DNA of 11,944 bases from Gammaproteobacteria bacterium (GTDB lineage Bacteria; Pseudomonadota; Gammaproteobacteria; GCA-001735895). Positions 1 through 9,363 of the stretch are shown piece after piece. The notes under the pieces are model-generated. The model was not told where the DNA came from and made no database searches. It saw nothing but the letters and a program-made list of their open reading frames with translations. The DNA lies in assembly GCA_027293245.1 (NCBI GenBank), contig JAPUFZ010000290.1:1-11944 (forward strand). Direction: 5' to 3'. Within the stretch, counting starts at the first letter, position 1. Every line of letters begins with the position of its first letter. Both the position numbers and the translations under genes were made by a program.

Positions 1-461
1 TCCGGTGAATATTCCCGTTTCAAATCAGTGATGATGACTTCCAGGTTTGGAATGAAGCGCGCATATTGATCTTCATCAACCCTGGACAAAAGATACTGGC
101 TTAGCTCGTCGTCAGTACCGGATTCCATTTTCTCGGCTTCAGCCAGGTAGGCTCGCGGAATATCCTGAATATGTATCCCCAGATAATGCAGCTCAGCATC
201 ATTGCTCGGATTGTATAATATAGCGATGCGAGCCCTCGGACCAACATGCGCCGAATCAATTTCACACATTTCCTCTACCACGACCACCGGCACATAAACA
301 CCGCGCCACAAAACCACACCCGCAAACCAGTCACTCGATTCCGCTAGCGGCCTCGGTTTTGAGTAACCCACAATTTCAGCCACGGCCGCATTTGGAATCA
401 ACAGGTTGATCGAATACAGGGGCAATAGCATACAGCGCACCGTTGTGGCACTGTCACTCAT
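1..461 (-). CDS. chpC: ChpC-like CheW-domain adaptor protein (3' end cut by window edge)
   Basis: This is a small soluble CheW-like adaptor, expected to link chemoreceptors to the ChpA kinase at the inner membrane. The visible 153 residues begin MSDSATTVRCMLLPL and contain the CheW-fold signature around residues 44-62, with W52-R53-G54 followed by VYVPVV, which matches the conserved 'RG..PV' segment of CheW proteins. The reading frame is still open at base 1, so the C-terminus is missing, probably by only a few residues to a few tens. The start at 461 is supported by AAGGAG ten bases upstream. It lies 39 bases after the chpA stop, so it is probably the last or next-to-last gene of the operon. 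In P. aeruginosa, chpB separates chpA from chpC; here it does not. The name rests on position plus the CheW fold. A second PilI-type adaptor is the alternative reading. Confidence 0.85.
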   Translation of the reverse strand, partial: MSDSATTVRCMLLPLYSINLLIPNAAVAEIVGYSKPRPLAESSDWFAGVVLWRGVYVPVVVVEEMCEIDSAHVGPRARIAILYNPSNDAELHYLGIHIQDIPRAYLAEAEKMESGTDDELSQYLLSRVDEDQYARFIPNLEVIITDLKREYSP

Positions 462-471
462 CGTGTTGATA

Positions 472-477
472 CTCCTT
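472..477 (-). promoter_or_regulatory. Ribosome binding site of chpC
   Basis: The minus strand reads AAGGAG, ten bases before the ATG at 461. It decides between that ATG and an out-of-frame ATG at 480, which lies upstream of the motif. Confidence 0.6.
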
Positions 478-500
478 CATGGCGCGACGATACCTATAGT

Positions 501-3500
501 TCATCCAGCGATAGCACCCTGGATGTTAGCGATTAATTCTTCTTCCTGATAGGGTTTACCCATATAGTTGGTAACACCAATTTCCAGCGCCCTGTCACGA
601 TGTTTTTCTCCGGTTCTCGAAGTGATCATAATTATTGGAATATTCGAGTAGGATGCTTCATTTTGCATGTGCGTTGCCAGTTCAAAACCATCCATGCGCG
701 GCATTTCTATATCGAGCAGCATGACATCGGGTCGCACATCTGCCAGCTGGGCCAGGGCATCAACGCCATCCTTTGCGGTAACTACCTTGTATTGATGCCT
801 CTCCAGTAATTTACTCGCCACACGGCGCATGGTAATCGAATCGTCTACCACCATTACAATTTGCCGGGGTCTGCCACCAGTATCCTCAGTGTCGCGTTTG
901 TAAACAATTTTAACCAGGCTACTCTTGCTGTGACGAACGACACCATTAATATCAAGAATCAATACCACGCTGCCATCGGCCAGTATACTGGCACCGGCAA
1001 GCGCTTTGACCTGGCTCAATTGCTTGCCCAGGGCCTTTACCACAATTTCTCGGTTGCCCAGAATTTCGTCCACGTGCAGGGCGATACGGATATTACCAGA
1101 CCGACTCAGGATCACCGGCTGTTTGAGTTGATCATCCTCAGCATTAAAATGGGAACCTTCGTCTACCAGTTCAGATAGATAATGCAGCGCATATTTGTGG
1201 CCGGCATATTCGAGCTCCGGCTCCTCTTTCTGGTAATGTCCTACTAGTGTGCGCGTTTCAACTCGCGTGATACCCTCAATATTAATCAGTGGAATTGCAT
1301 AGGATTCTTCACCAATTCGTACCAGTATGGCCTGATTGATCGACAGCGTGAAAGGCAGCCGGGCTATAAAGGTAGACCCCTGAGGGCCAGTTTCAATTTG
1401 TAAAGTACCGCCTAGCTGTTTAATTTCGATATCGACAACATCCATACCGACACCGCGACCCGACAACTGCGTGACATGCTCGGCAGTACTAAATCCCGGT
1501 TCAAGAATATACTGCACCAGTTCACTGTCGGAAATTGAATGATTTTCTGCGATCAAGCCCAATTGAAGCGCCCGGCCACGGACTTTATCGAGATTAATGC
1601 CGGCACCATCATCACTTACCTTAATAACAACATCCGAGCCATCCCGGCTTATATCGATTGATATCACACCGGTTTCCGGTTTTCCCTTTTCGATCCGTTC
1701 GACCGCTTTTTCAATGCCATGCGATACCGCGTTGCGGATTATATGTTCCAGCGGCGCAACCATGCGATCGAGTACCTTGTTGTCAATTTCGTTCTCTTCA
1801 CCAGTAATCACCAGCTCTGCTTTTATGCCCAGTTCCTGGCTGCTCTGTCGCACCAGCCGCCGTAGTCTTGATAGTAGACCCGAGAATTTGACCATGCGAC
1901 TCTTAATCAATCCATCCTGTAAATCGGTATTAACGCGCGACTGCTGCAGTAGCAATGTCTCAGAATCCTTGACCTGCTCACCCAACAAACTCTGTAAGCT
2001 CGAAAGGTCGTTGACACTTTCTCCGAGCGAGCGGGAAAGTTCCTGAATCAGGGTATAGCGATCGAGTTCCAGCGGATCGAAATCTCTGGACGATCTTGTA
2101 TCGGCTCGATGGCCATAATGAATTTGCGCATCGGTTTCTGCTTCAAGGCTGCGAAGCTGATTCTTTAGCCGGGAAATGGTTTGATCGAGTTCACCGAGAT
2201 AAGAACCCAGTCCCGTAACCTGCTGCTCCATGCGCGCGCGATAAATGCTGACTTCACCTGCGGAGTTGACCAGATTATCGAGCAAATCGGAGCGCACCTT
2301 GATAACTTCCTGCGCCTGCCTGTCAAGACCGTCTCTGACATCGCTAAAATAGTCCTCATTAACAATATCGATTGCTTCACTACCCAGGTCACTGTCGCCC
2401 TGGTTCAATACCCCGGTTTGATATTTTTCATCTCCAATGCGCAGTTTTCTCAACAAATTAACCTGATCCGCCGATTTACTGAGTGGCTGTCTTTCCTGTG
2501 CCTCTAATACCTGTTTGTACAACAGGTCAAAACTCTCCCTCAATAGTTCTATCAGATCTTCATTTTTTTCTACCCGATTATCGATCACCTCAATGAACAT
2601 GGACTCAAGTTCGTGGCTGAGATCACCGATTTCTATTAATTCGGCCATTTTTGCACCACCTTTCAGGGTATGCAGGTAGCGCTGCAATTCCATCACCGCG
2701 GTAAAGTCAAGAAATCCATTCTCGTCGGGTGCCTGAGTGGCCCATTGGTGCAGGGTGTGATCACTCATTTCAAGCAATTCTTTTGCCTCATCGACAAAAA
2801 TAGCTAGCAGTTCAGTATCCTGTTCGTCTTCAGTTGACTCGCTCATCATTGTCAGAGTATCGACGAATTCGCCCGACGGATGATCGACGTCATCCGGAAT
2901 CTCTACGGTATGTTCCTCCAGGTCTTCGGCCAGAGCTTCCAGGCTAATTTTCAAATCTTTCGGTATGTGTGGCAATTGTCGGGTTTCGACCAGCTCGGTT
3001 GTCATAGATTGGAGCGCTTCGTAACCAGTTCGATAGAGGGCTATGATCTCGTGATCGAGCGCCATGGACTGCGCGAGTGCCGATTTGAGTGGCTTTTCCA
3101 ATAAACTCGCGAGTTCACCGATACTGCCAATATCCGCCGTACGAGAAGCACCGTGAATAGTATGCAATGCCCGATAAAAATCCTCGCTCGGAATCAGTTG
3201 CTTTATTTTTTCTGAATACTCAAGGGCGGAATTTATTGTGCTTAGGTGCTGTTCGACCTCTTGTTGGTAAATTGTCAGAAGTTCGGGGGCGAACGTCAGG
3301 CCGGTTGCTGCGCCCGATTCTTGAACGCCGGACACCCTCTTGCCTACCTCTGCTCCAGGTAGGTGGGTTTTTGTCGTCCCTACTAAAGGGACCGGGGGTT
3401 CCTCCGCAGTTAACAATTCGAACTCTGACTTCGGTTTCGATTCCTTGTTACTACGCGCGTCAGGCAGTTTATCATCAAGTATGGCTGGAGATGCCAGATC

Positions 3501-6221
3501 GTCTAGTATTACATCGATGTCGGATGTCGCGTCGATAACAGGCCCATCCAGATCGGATGGCTCTATGCTCGAAGATTCGGTTTCGGATAAATTCTGTAAG
3601 CTGCTATCCGGTGCCGAAATCATTTCCTGGTCAGCATCGCTAATATCACTGCTGCCTGCTGGACTATCGGTAATCCTGTCGTAGGGTGATTCAGCCTCTG
3701 CTCCCGGCCTCCCCGCGCGTTCGATAAAAACTTGCTCGGCTTTGAATTCTGCCAGGGCCCTGGCCAACCCTCGTAGGTAGGGAATATCTACCTTCGGCGA
3801 CTCACCACCTTTGAGTTCTATTACCAGTTCGGATAAGCCAATGGCAGCCTGGCCGACTGCATCGATGACTTCATCGCTGGGTAAAATAGTTTTGTCGATA
3901 ACCCGGTTGAGCAGCTGTTCGTAATCCCAGGCAAAATCACCGATTCTCAGTGCGCCGACCAGGCGACCACTACCCTTGATTGTATGAAACGCACGCCGAA
4001 TATTATTTAACGCATTCGCATCTTCCGGGTGCAATAACCAGTCCCGTTGCAGACGATTAACATTAACCGCCTCTTCTTCGGCTTCCTCCAGGTAGATTTC
4101 GAGTATTTCCGGATCACTGCCCAGTACTAATACCTCCGCCTTTTCATGTACAGGCACCACCTGCAGCGGTCTGTCTCTAGCAGCTGCGAATTCTTCGCTG
4201 GCATCTTCGTCTGAGTCAAACACCCCGCGGGAAGTCACATCCAGTACGCTATGCAATGCTTCCAGATCCCGGCCCAATTCTTCAACCAACTCTTCATCGT
4301 CCTCAACGACCTCGATACCAGTTGACTCTAGCGGTGCGGGGACATCGTCGATATCGATGTCTTTCTCATCGATAACTATGGTCTCAGCATTCCAGGCAAA
4401 GGATTCACCAGGCTCTTCAGACTCGGCCGCCAGGGCGTCGATTAAATCAGTTTTGGCCTCCTCTTCCGGTACTCCAGTCCCTTCCTGATCCAGGGCCGGC
4501 AGGCTGATTTCGAGGGTTTCGGCTACGGGGGATGCTACCGATAGTAAGGCCTCAAGCTGCGCATCGGCAAAATCAAGAATACTGTTAGCATCGCCCCGTT
4601 TTTCACCCAGCGCTTCCAGATAATATTCGAGGCTGACGACCACCTGTGACAGGGCATCGAGTCGATTCGAATCCATAAACTCGACAATATCATGCCCTTT
4701 CAGATACTGGAGCAAACCATCGATCACTACCACTGCCCGGTGCGCATTGAGCAAGACCAGCGCGCCCCTGGTTTCTTCCATCAAGGCCACGCATAATTCT
4801 ATGTTCTCACTACGGCTAGAGTCTTTTACAAATTCCAGAATCGCGGTCTTGGTCTTCTGAATATTGTCAAGTGCTGCAGTGACTACTGCAAAGAGTACAC
4901 CTTCCAGTTCATAGTCCCTTGATATGTCGCTTTCCGAACTCTCCTGCTCATCATCCACGGGCGGCCGCTTCTGCATAATATCCAGGGCCTGTTCTACCTG
5001 TAGCAACTCTTCGGCCATCGATAGCATGGTCTCTTCGATGCCAGGTTGCTCGCCTTCGATAATCTTTTTCACTGAGATGATTTGTGATTCGATTAACTGC
5101 CGCTGCTGTCCAAGCCCGATCATGGCCAGGGTATCGGAAATAATATGAAGTTCCCTCGGAATATCCTTGAGCAAATCTATATTGGCCAAATCACCATTGA
5201 TATACACCTCAAGCGTTGATTTTACCGTTTCAATATCGACCTTCATCGCTTCAGCAACGGTTTTTAATAACGCCTGGTTAGGTCCGGCAATATTATCAAG
5301 TACTTTGCTGCGGTTCGCTTCACTGGGTAAAAACTGTTCGAGGCGATAGGCGGTTTTGATCGCCTGGGTTTTGGGTCCGTCACATTCAGGTTGCGCTATA
5401 TAGAATAGAAAATTCTTGATCAATTCGATAGGTTGATGTTGCAGCAACCCTCGCTCTCCAATAATCAGGATCACTCGAAATAACGCGTCAACCTTCCCCA
5501 GAAGATTTTTAATTGAAACGCCCAGTTCAAGTTGCTGGCGTGAAACCGATTCAACCAGGGCGCCGATAATCCACCATATCCTCGCCACCTGCTCGGTAAA
5601 CGCTCGTTCTTCGAGGGTTTCACAAACTTTTTCCAGGCGTCTCAAATTATCTTCGATAGACTTTTCCCTGATGACATTGAGTAAGCCGTACTGATATACC
5701 GGGCGTAATTTTTTTGCCAGTAACCTCGAAGCCTGATTACTGCGATCATCGATGCTCTCTGCCTCCCCACTCTCCGTATGCATAGACAGGTCAGGGAGGA
5801 AGAGTAATTTTTCGGAGAAAAGATCCTGATTTCTTACCGCGCGGATATCATTTAACAGCGGTAATATAACAATTGGAATATCCCTGTTACCGGATTGTAT
5901 ATGTTCCAGATAATCAGGCAATTGCAGGACGGCGCGTAATAATACTTCGAGCGACTGATCAGTTTTGTCCTTCTTCTGATCAGTAATAAATTCACAAAGC
6001 GACAACATTTCCTCGGCCAACATGGCCGCGCCATATTGTTCTATCATCGTCAATACGCCCTGAATAACTCCGAGGCGCTCTTTGACGGAACCGAGCAGGG
6101 ATTGATCGTCCTCTTCAGTGTATCGCTTGATCTCGGATTTAATTTCAGACAGATTATCGTCTATGGATTTCTTAACCCAACCGAGCGCACTATGTCTTAT
6201 CGAGGTTTGTTGATAATTCAT
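501..6221 (-). CDS. chpA: ChpA-type hybrid chemosensory histidine kinase with multiple phosphotransfer domains and a C-terminal receiver
   Basis: This is the central kinase of the Pil-Chp system, 1906 residues and cytoplasmic. Residues 1-570 are helical and resemble the FimL/ChpA N-terminal region, with degenerate phosphotransfer-like repeats (around 41-78 and 439-508). Three His phosphotransfer sites follow: H746 (HTIKGSGRLVG), H1020 (HTIHGASRTA) and H1184 (HTLKGGAKMA), separated by acidic linkers. A dimerisation and coiled segment covers about 1300-1450. The ATPase domain shows an N box (H1493, N1497, H1501), DDGAG at 1537-1541 and GRGVGMD at 1588-1594. A CheW-like regulatory domain spans about 1628-1770. 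A receiver domain (about 1787-1903) has D1793/D1794, phosphoacceptor D1837, T1867 and K1889. All catalytic motifs look intact. It starts 20 bases after pilJ. P. aeruginosa ChpA is about 2470 residues, so this is a shortened version. Confidence 0.96.
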   Translation of the reverse strand: MNYQQTSIRHSALGWVKKSIDDNLSEIKSEIKRYTEEDDQSLLGSVKERLGVIQGVLTMIEQYGAAMLAEEMLSLCEFITDQKKDKTDQSLEVLLRAVLQLPDYLEHIQSGNRDIPIVILPLLNDIRAVRNQDLFSEKLLFLPDLSMHTESGEAESIDDRSNQASRLLAKKLRPVYQYGLLNVIREKSIEDNLRRLEKVCETLEERAFTEQVARIWWIIGALVESVSRQQLELGVSIKNLLGKVDALFRVILIIGERGLLQHQPIELIKNFLFYIAQPECDGPKTQAIKTAYRLEQFLPSEANRSKVLDNIAGPNQALLKTVAEAMKVDIETVKSTLEVYINGDLANIDLLKDIPRELHIISDTLAMIGLGQQRQLIESQIISVKKIIEGEQPGIEETMLSMAEELLQVEQALDIMQKRPPVDDEQESSESDISRDYELEGVLFAVVTAALDNIQKTKTAILEFVKDSSRSENIELCVALMEETRGALVLLNAHRAVVVIDGLLQYLKGHDIVEFMDSNRLDALSQVVVSLEYYLEALGEKRGDANSILDFADAQLEALLSVASPVAETLEISLPALDQEGTGVPEEEAKTDLIDALAAESEEPGESFAWNAETIVIDEKDIDIDDVPAPLESTGIEVVEDDEELVEELGRDLEALHSVLDVTSRGVFDSDEDASEEFAAARDRPLQVVPVHEKAEVLVLGSDPEILEIYLEEAEEEAVNVNRLQRDWLLHPEDANALNNIRRAFHTIKGSGRLVGALRIGDFAWDYEQLLNRVIDKTILPSDEVIDAVGQAAIGLSELVIELKGGESPKVDIPYLRGLARALAEFKAEQVFIERAGRPGAEAESPYDRITDSPAGSSDISDADQEMISAPDSSLQNLSETESSSIEPSDLDGPVIDATSDIDVILDDLASPAILDDKLPDARSNKESKPKSEFELLTAEEPPVPLVGTTKTHLPGAEVGKRVSGVQESGAATGLTFAPELLTIYQQEVEQHLSTINSALEYSEKIKQLIPSEDFYRALHTIHGASRTADIGSIGELASLLEKPLKSALAQSMALDHEIIALYRTGYEALQSMTTELVETRQLPHIPKDLKISLEALAEDLEEHTVEIPDDVDHPSGEFVDTLTMMSESTEDEQDTELLAIFVDEAKELLEMSDHTLHQWATQAPDENGFLDFTAVMELQRYLHTLKGGAKMAELIEIGDLSHELESMFIEVIDNRVEKNEDLIELLRESFDLLYKQVLEAQERQPLSKSADQVNLLRKLRIGDEKYQTGVLNQGDSDLGSEAIDIVNEDYFSDVRDGLDRQAQEVIKVRSDLLDNLVNSAGEVSIYRARMEQQVTGLGSYLGELDQTISRLKNQLRSLEAETDAQIHYGHRADTRSSRDFDPLELDRYTLIQELSRSLGESVNDLSSLQSLLGEQVKDSETLLLQQSRVNTDLQDGLIKSRMVKFSGLLSRLRRLVRQSSQELGIKAELVITGEENEIDNKVLDRMVAPLEHIIRNAVSHGIEKAVERIEKGKPETGVISIDISRDGSDVVIKVSDDGAGINLDKVRGRALQLGLIAENHSISDSELVQYILEPGFSTAEHVTQLSGRGVGMDVVDIEIKQLGGTLQIETGPQGSTFIARLPFTLSINQAILVRIGEESYAIPLINIEGITRVETRTLVGHYQKEEPELEYAGHKYALHYLSELVDEGSHFNAEDDQLKQPVILSRSGNIRIALHVDEILGNREIVVKALGKQLSQVKALAGASILADGSVVLILDINGVVRHSKSSLVKIVYKRDTEDTGGRPRQIVMVVDDSITMRRVASKLLERHQYKVVTAKDGVDALAQLADVRPDVMLLDIEMPRMDGFELATHMQNEASYSNIPIIMITSRTGEKHRDRALEIGVTNYMGKPYQEEELIANIQGAIAG

Positions 6222-6241
6222 GAACTGATCAGAGGCTCCCT

Positions 6242-8386
6242 TTAGGAATCTTTACTATCCAGCACTCCAGGCTGGCCTGCGCTCGTGATGAGGGTGCTGT
6301 CGGCTCTTAGTGCGCTGGGTAGTTTGAAGCCTGCTACCGACTTATGCATTGCCTCTACCATGCTCGACAGGATGCCGATTGAACCCGATACCTGGCCTGA
6401 TCCTTCTGAAGTTTTCAGCGTTATTTCCTGGATCACACTCATGGCATGGGTAATTTTGATACTGGCAGAAGCCTGAGATTTGGTTGAATCCGAAATCTCA
6501 AGAATACGCTGTGCCAGGTTCATCGAAACCTGCTCAATTTGGTCCAACGCGCTACCGGCTTTTTCGGTAAGCCTGGCACCCTTAACAACGTTCGCGGTAC
6601 TTTGCTCCATTGACACGGCCGCCTCGTTGGTGTCGGCCTGAATCGCTTTTACCAGGGCTTCTATTTGCTTGGTAGCATCTCCGGTCCGCTCTGCGAGCCG
6701 TTGTACCTCGTCCGCAACAACAGCAAATCCACGCCCCGCTTCACCTGCCATCGACGCCTGAATCGCTGCATTCAGGGCGAGTATGTTGGTCTGGTCCGAA
6801 ATTTCCGTGATCAGATTAACGATATCGCCAATTTCCTGCGAACTTTCACCCAGGCGCTTAATACGCTTGGAGGTCTCCTGGATCTGCTCGCGGATTGTTT
6901 CCATGCCTTCGATAGTCTGACGAACGGTTTCGCCGCCATTATGTGCGATACCTACCGACTTACGCGCCACTTCGGCGGAATCACCAGCTTTGGCCGAAAT
7001 GTTGGTCATCGACCGGGAAATTTCGGTGATAGCGGCACTGGCGCTGGAAATTTCCTTGGCCTGGGCAATACTCGCTTTTTCCAGTTGCCCTGTCGTACCT
7101 TGCGTTTTCCGCACCGCGTTACCTACCTGCGAAGCGGTTTTATTAATCGTTTCAACCAGATCACGAAGTGCGTCGATAGAGTAGTTAACTGAATCAGCAA
7201 TTGCTCCGGTTATGTCTTCGGTCACCGTCGTATGAGTTGTAAGATCTCCGTCGGCGAGATTCGCCATTTCGTCAAGTAAGCGCAAAATGGCACGTTGGTT
7301 CCTGTCATTTTGCTCCTGGGATTCAAGCAGGCCAAGCTGAGATTGACGCGTCAGCGCGGCCGCGAGCATCGTCAAAAAAATTAGCGTAAGTACCCCAAAG
7401 CCATATCCAGCTAATGTCAATATTTGCAGCTCTGCATCTCTGGCAGCTATTTTGCTGGCAAGATCGTTCGACGCAGCCAACATACGCGGACCCAGGGACT
7501 GGATCTTGAGCGCTGCTTCATGGACCTTAAGCAACTGAGGTGAATTATTCAGTATTTCAGTAACATTATTCTTCACCACCGAGAATAGATCGGCAAACCT
7601 CACCAGTTTGGCTATGACTGCCTGGCCTTCGAACTTGTTGATACCGAGAGCAGAATTTCCCTGCAGCATGGCGATAAGCTGGACCTCGATTTTCTCCGAT
7701 TCGCTGGAAAACTGTTCGGCTGCGGCCATCACGTTTTCACCACCGGTCAGAATCTGCTGCATGCTATGTTCCAGGCCCTGAATCAAAATCAACTGGCGCA
7801 CTGCAACCTCTGTATCCTCGCCTGGCGCTTTAGCCTTTACCAGGTCTTTAATAATCCCGTCAAATAACCTTCCCAGTTGCGGCAGAGACTCATTGATCAG
7901 GATACCGTACTCGTTCACGGTTTCGATCGGGACCTCAGCTCCTACGAGGGTATTGATATTATTATCGTAGCTTTCCCAGGTAGCCTGAAGATTAGCAAGC
8001 GTGGACGCAAATTCTCTCGGTAATGGGGGTATATTTTGAGAACTGTCGCCTTCCTCCAGACTGCGCAGAGAATTAATAAAACGATTTCTATTTTCTGCCA
8101 GTTGTACGAAGGCGCTTGAATTTCTGCTGGCGACTCCCAGTGCATTGATCGCAATTTGTTGCGAAATAACCTGCTGCTCGAGAACTATCGAACTATAGGT
8201 TTTGCTCTGACGAGAAAGCACGGTTTCGAAACTTAACAGGGCGGCCATGAGCAGTATAGATATCACCAGTAAGCCACCCATGAAAATAACCTTTTTACTG
8301 GTCGCTCTAGCGCTACCGTCTGAAACAGCAGACATGCCTGCGCTGCTTCCCGGGAGTAAGTCGCTTAATTTTTGCAGCAGTGCCAT
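6242..8386 (-). CDS. pilJ: PilJ, type IV pilus methyl-accepting chemoreceptor
   Basis: This is the inner-membrane chemoreceptor of the Pil-Chp system, 714 residues. A short cytoplasmic N-terminus is followed by a membrane helix at about residues 33-53. A periplasmic region (about 54-322) has the expected size for the PilJ-type sensor. A second membrane helix lies at about 323-346, then a HAMP-like segment (about 348-400) and a long coiled-coil signalling hairpin. The hairpin tip at about 530-565 reads [20 protein letters not shown] and continues [17 protein letters not shown]. The IQASMAGEA variant of the usual IEAARAGEA is typical of PilJ. The C-terminus ends GVLDSKDS, with no CheR-tethering pentapeptide of the NWETF type. 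The ATG at 8386 has GAGGGG three bases upstream, slightly close. It lies 36 bases after pilI and 20 bases before chpA. The P. aeruginosa protein is of similar length (about 680). Confidence 0.96.
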   Translation of the reverse strand: MALLQKLSDLLPGSSAGMSAVSDGSARATSKKVIFMGGLLVISILLMAALLSFETVLSRQSKTYSSIVLEQQVISQQIAINALGVASRNSSAFVQLAENRNRFINSLRSLEEGDSSQNIPPLPREFASTLANLQATWESYDNNINTLVGAEVPIETVNEYGILINESLPQLGRLFDGIIKDLVKAKAPGEDTEVAVRQLILIQGLEHSMQQILTGGENVMAAAEQFSSESEKIEVQLIAMLQGNSALGINKFEGQAVIAKLVRFADLFSVVKNNVTEILNNSPQLLKVHEAALKIQSLGPRMLAASNDLASKIAARDAELQILTLAGYGFGVLTLIFLTMLAAALTRQSQLGLLESQEQNDRNQRAILRLLDEMANLADGDLTTHTTVTEDITGAIADSVNYSIDALRDLVETINKTASQVGNAVRKTQGTTGQLEKASIAQAKEISSASAAITEISRSMTNISAKAGDSAEVARKSVGIAHNGGETVRQTIEGMETIREQIQETSKRIKRLGESSQEIGDIVNLITEISDQTNILALNAAIQASMAGEAGRGFAVVADEVQRLAERTGDATKQIEALVKAIQADTNEAAVSMEQSTANVVKGARLTEKAGSALDQIEQVSMNLAQRILEISDSTKSQASASIKITHAMSVIQEITLKTSEGSGQVSGSIGILSSMVEAMHKSVAGFKLPSALRADSTLITSAGQPGVLDSKDS

Positions 8387-8422
8387 GGGCCCCTCATTGA
8401 CTCAATCATTTTCAATCTGGCC

Positions 8423-8956
8423 TCATACAACTCTAATGAACTGCTCTGTTTTAACCAGCTTATCGACGCTGAACACATTCCATCGCTGCACCTGGTCGAC
8501 AAAAATACCAGTCAGATAATCTCGAACAGGCCCCACCTCAGGATCAATTTCGTCCCGGCACTCCTCAGGCTTGAATCGCCTCAATCCATACACCTCATCA
8601 ACCAGCAAACCTGCTACCACTCCCATCTTGTTGATGATCAATATACGGCTCTCTTTTCGCAACTCGGTATCACTGCCGAACAGGAACGAATTCATGTCGA
8701 GCACAGGCATCAGGGTACCTCGAATATTTGCCAGACCCTTGACCCAGTGTTTAACCCCGGGAACGCGGATGGTTTCTGGTGGTGGCAGGATTTCATTTAT
8801 CTCATCCATTTTTGTCAGCATCGGAATGCCATTGATCTTGAATCCAATGCCGGTCCAGTCGTCCACTATCGACTGGTTGACGGGCAATCCACTGGAGTTC
8901 TTTCGGCAACTGGCCTCCAGTGTCTGCAGTAATTTGAAAGGCGAGGTAACTGGCAT
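8423..8956 (-). CDS. pilI: PilI, CheW-like chemotaxis adaptor
   Basis: This is a soluble CheW-domain adaptor of 177 residues, expected to bridge PilJ and ChpA in the receptor-kinase array. The CheW fold covers about residues 34-170. The key conserved stretch is at 72-88 (VKGLANIRGTLMPVLDM), where R79 corresponds to the invariant Arg of the CheW 'NLRG' motif. VAGLLVDEV near 114-122 fits the second half of the fold. The end of pilH and the start of pilI are almost touching, and tandem GTG-ATG codons occupy 8959-8954. I chose the ATG at 8956; the GTG at 8959 would add one residue. No good Shine-Dalgarno sequence is visible, so translation is probably coupled to pilH. Order and sequence both support PilI rather than a generic CheW. 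Confidence 0.93.
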   Translation of the reverse strand: MPVTSPFKLLQTLEASCRKNSSGLPVNQSIVDDWTGIGFKINGIPMLTKMDEINEILPPPETIRVPGVKHWVKGLANIRGTLMPVLDMNSFLFGSDTELRKESRILIINKMGVVAGLLVDEVYGLRRFKPEECRDEIDPEVGPVRDYLTGIFVDQVQRWNVFSVDKLVKTEQFIRVV

Positions 8957-8961
8957 CACTT

Positions 8962-9324
8962 TTAGGCCAGTACTTTATTTATTCTGTCGATCAATTCCAC
9001 CTCATTGACAGGTTTTACGATGTAATCCTTCGCGCCCTGACGCATTGCCCATATCTTGTCAGTTTCCTGATCCTTGGTGGTGATAATGATGACTGGTATT
9101 GATGATGTCAGTGGATTTCTGCTCAGATCACGAGTCGCCTGGAAACCATTCTTACCCGGCATTACTACATCCATTAGAATACAATCTGGCTTAAATTTGA
9201 GCGCTTTTTCAATGCCATCATCACCGTCAACGGCAGCCGATACCTGAATCTCGTGTTTTTCCAGTATCGTCCTGAAAACATGCACCTCGGTAGGTGAATC
9301 ATCAATTATGAGGATGTGCGTCAT
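8962..9324 (-). CDS. pilH: PilH, single-domain response regulator
   Basis: This is a stand-alone CheY-like receiver of 120 residues with no output domain. The acidic pocket is D8/D9, the phosphoacceptor is D52 (LMDVVMPGKNGFQATR), the conserved hydroxyl residue is T82 or T83 and the conserved Lys is K104 (VKPV). The segment TTKDQETDKIWAMRQGAKDY closely resembles P. aeruginosa PilH. In that species PilH receives phosphate from ChpA and opposes or balances PilG output, favouring pilus retraction or acting as a phosphate sink. The start at 9324 is supported by AGAGGT eight bases upstream. It lies 39 bases after pilG and almost abuts pilI. Confidence 0.95.
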   Translation of the reverse strand: MTHILIIDDSPTEVHVFRTILEKHEIQVSAAVDGDDGIEKALKFKPDCILMDVVMPGKNGFQATRDLSRNPLTSSIPVIIITTKDQETDKIWAMRQGAKDYIVKPVNEVELIDRINKVLA

Positions 9325-9332
9325 AGTGTGTT

Positions 9333-9338
9333 ACCTCT
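9333..9338 (-). promoter_or_regulatory. Ribosome binding site of pilH
   Basis: The minus strand reads AGAGGT, eight bases before the pilH ATG. It is one of the clearest Shine-Dalgarno matches in the operon. Confidence 0.6.
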
Positions 9339-9363
9339 TTTATACCCAGCACCAACAAAAAGA

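Noticed and set aside
1597..2046. Open frame of 149 codons on the plus strand opposite the ChpA kinase core
   Set aside because: Ser/Arg/Leu-rich translation is typical of a shadow frame, and the opposite strand encodes invariant ATPase motifs.
6665..7192. Open frame of 175 codons on the plus strand opposite pilJ
   Set aside because: It overlaps the highly conserved chemoreceptor hairpin on the other strand and has no recognisable domain.
8372..8932. Open frame of 186 codons on the plus strand opposite pilI
   Set aside because: It lies antisense to a well-recognised CheW-family gene, shows no family motifs, and is explained by codon bias of pilI.
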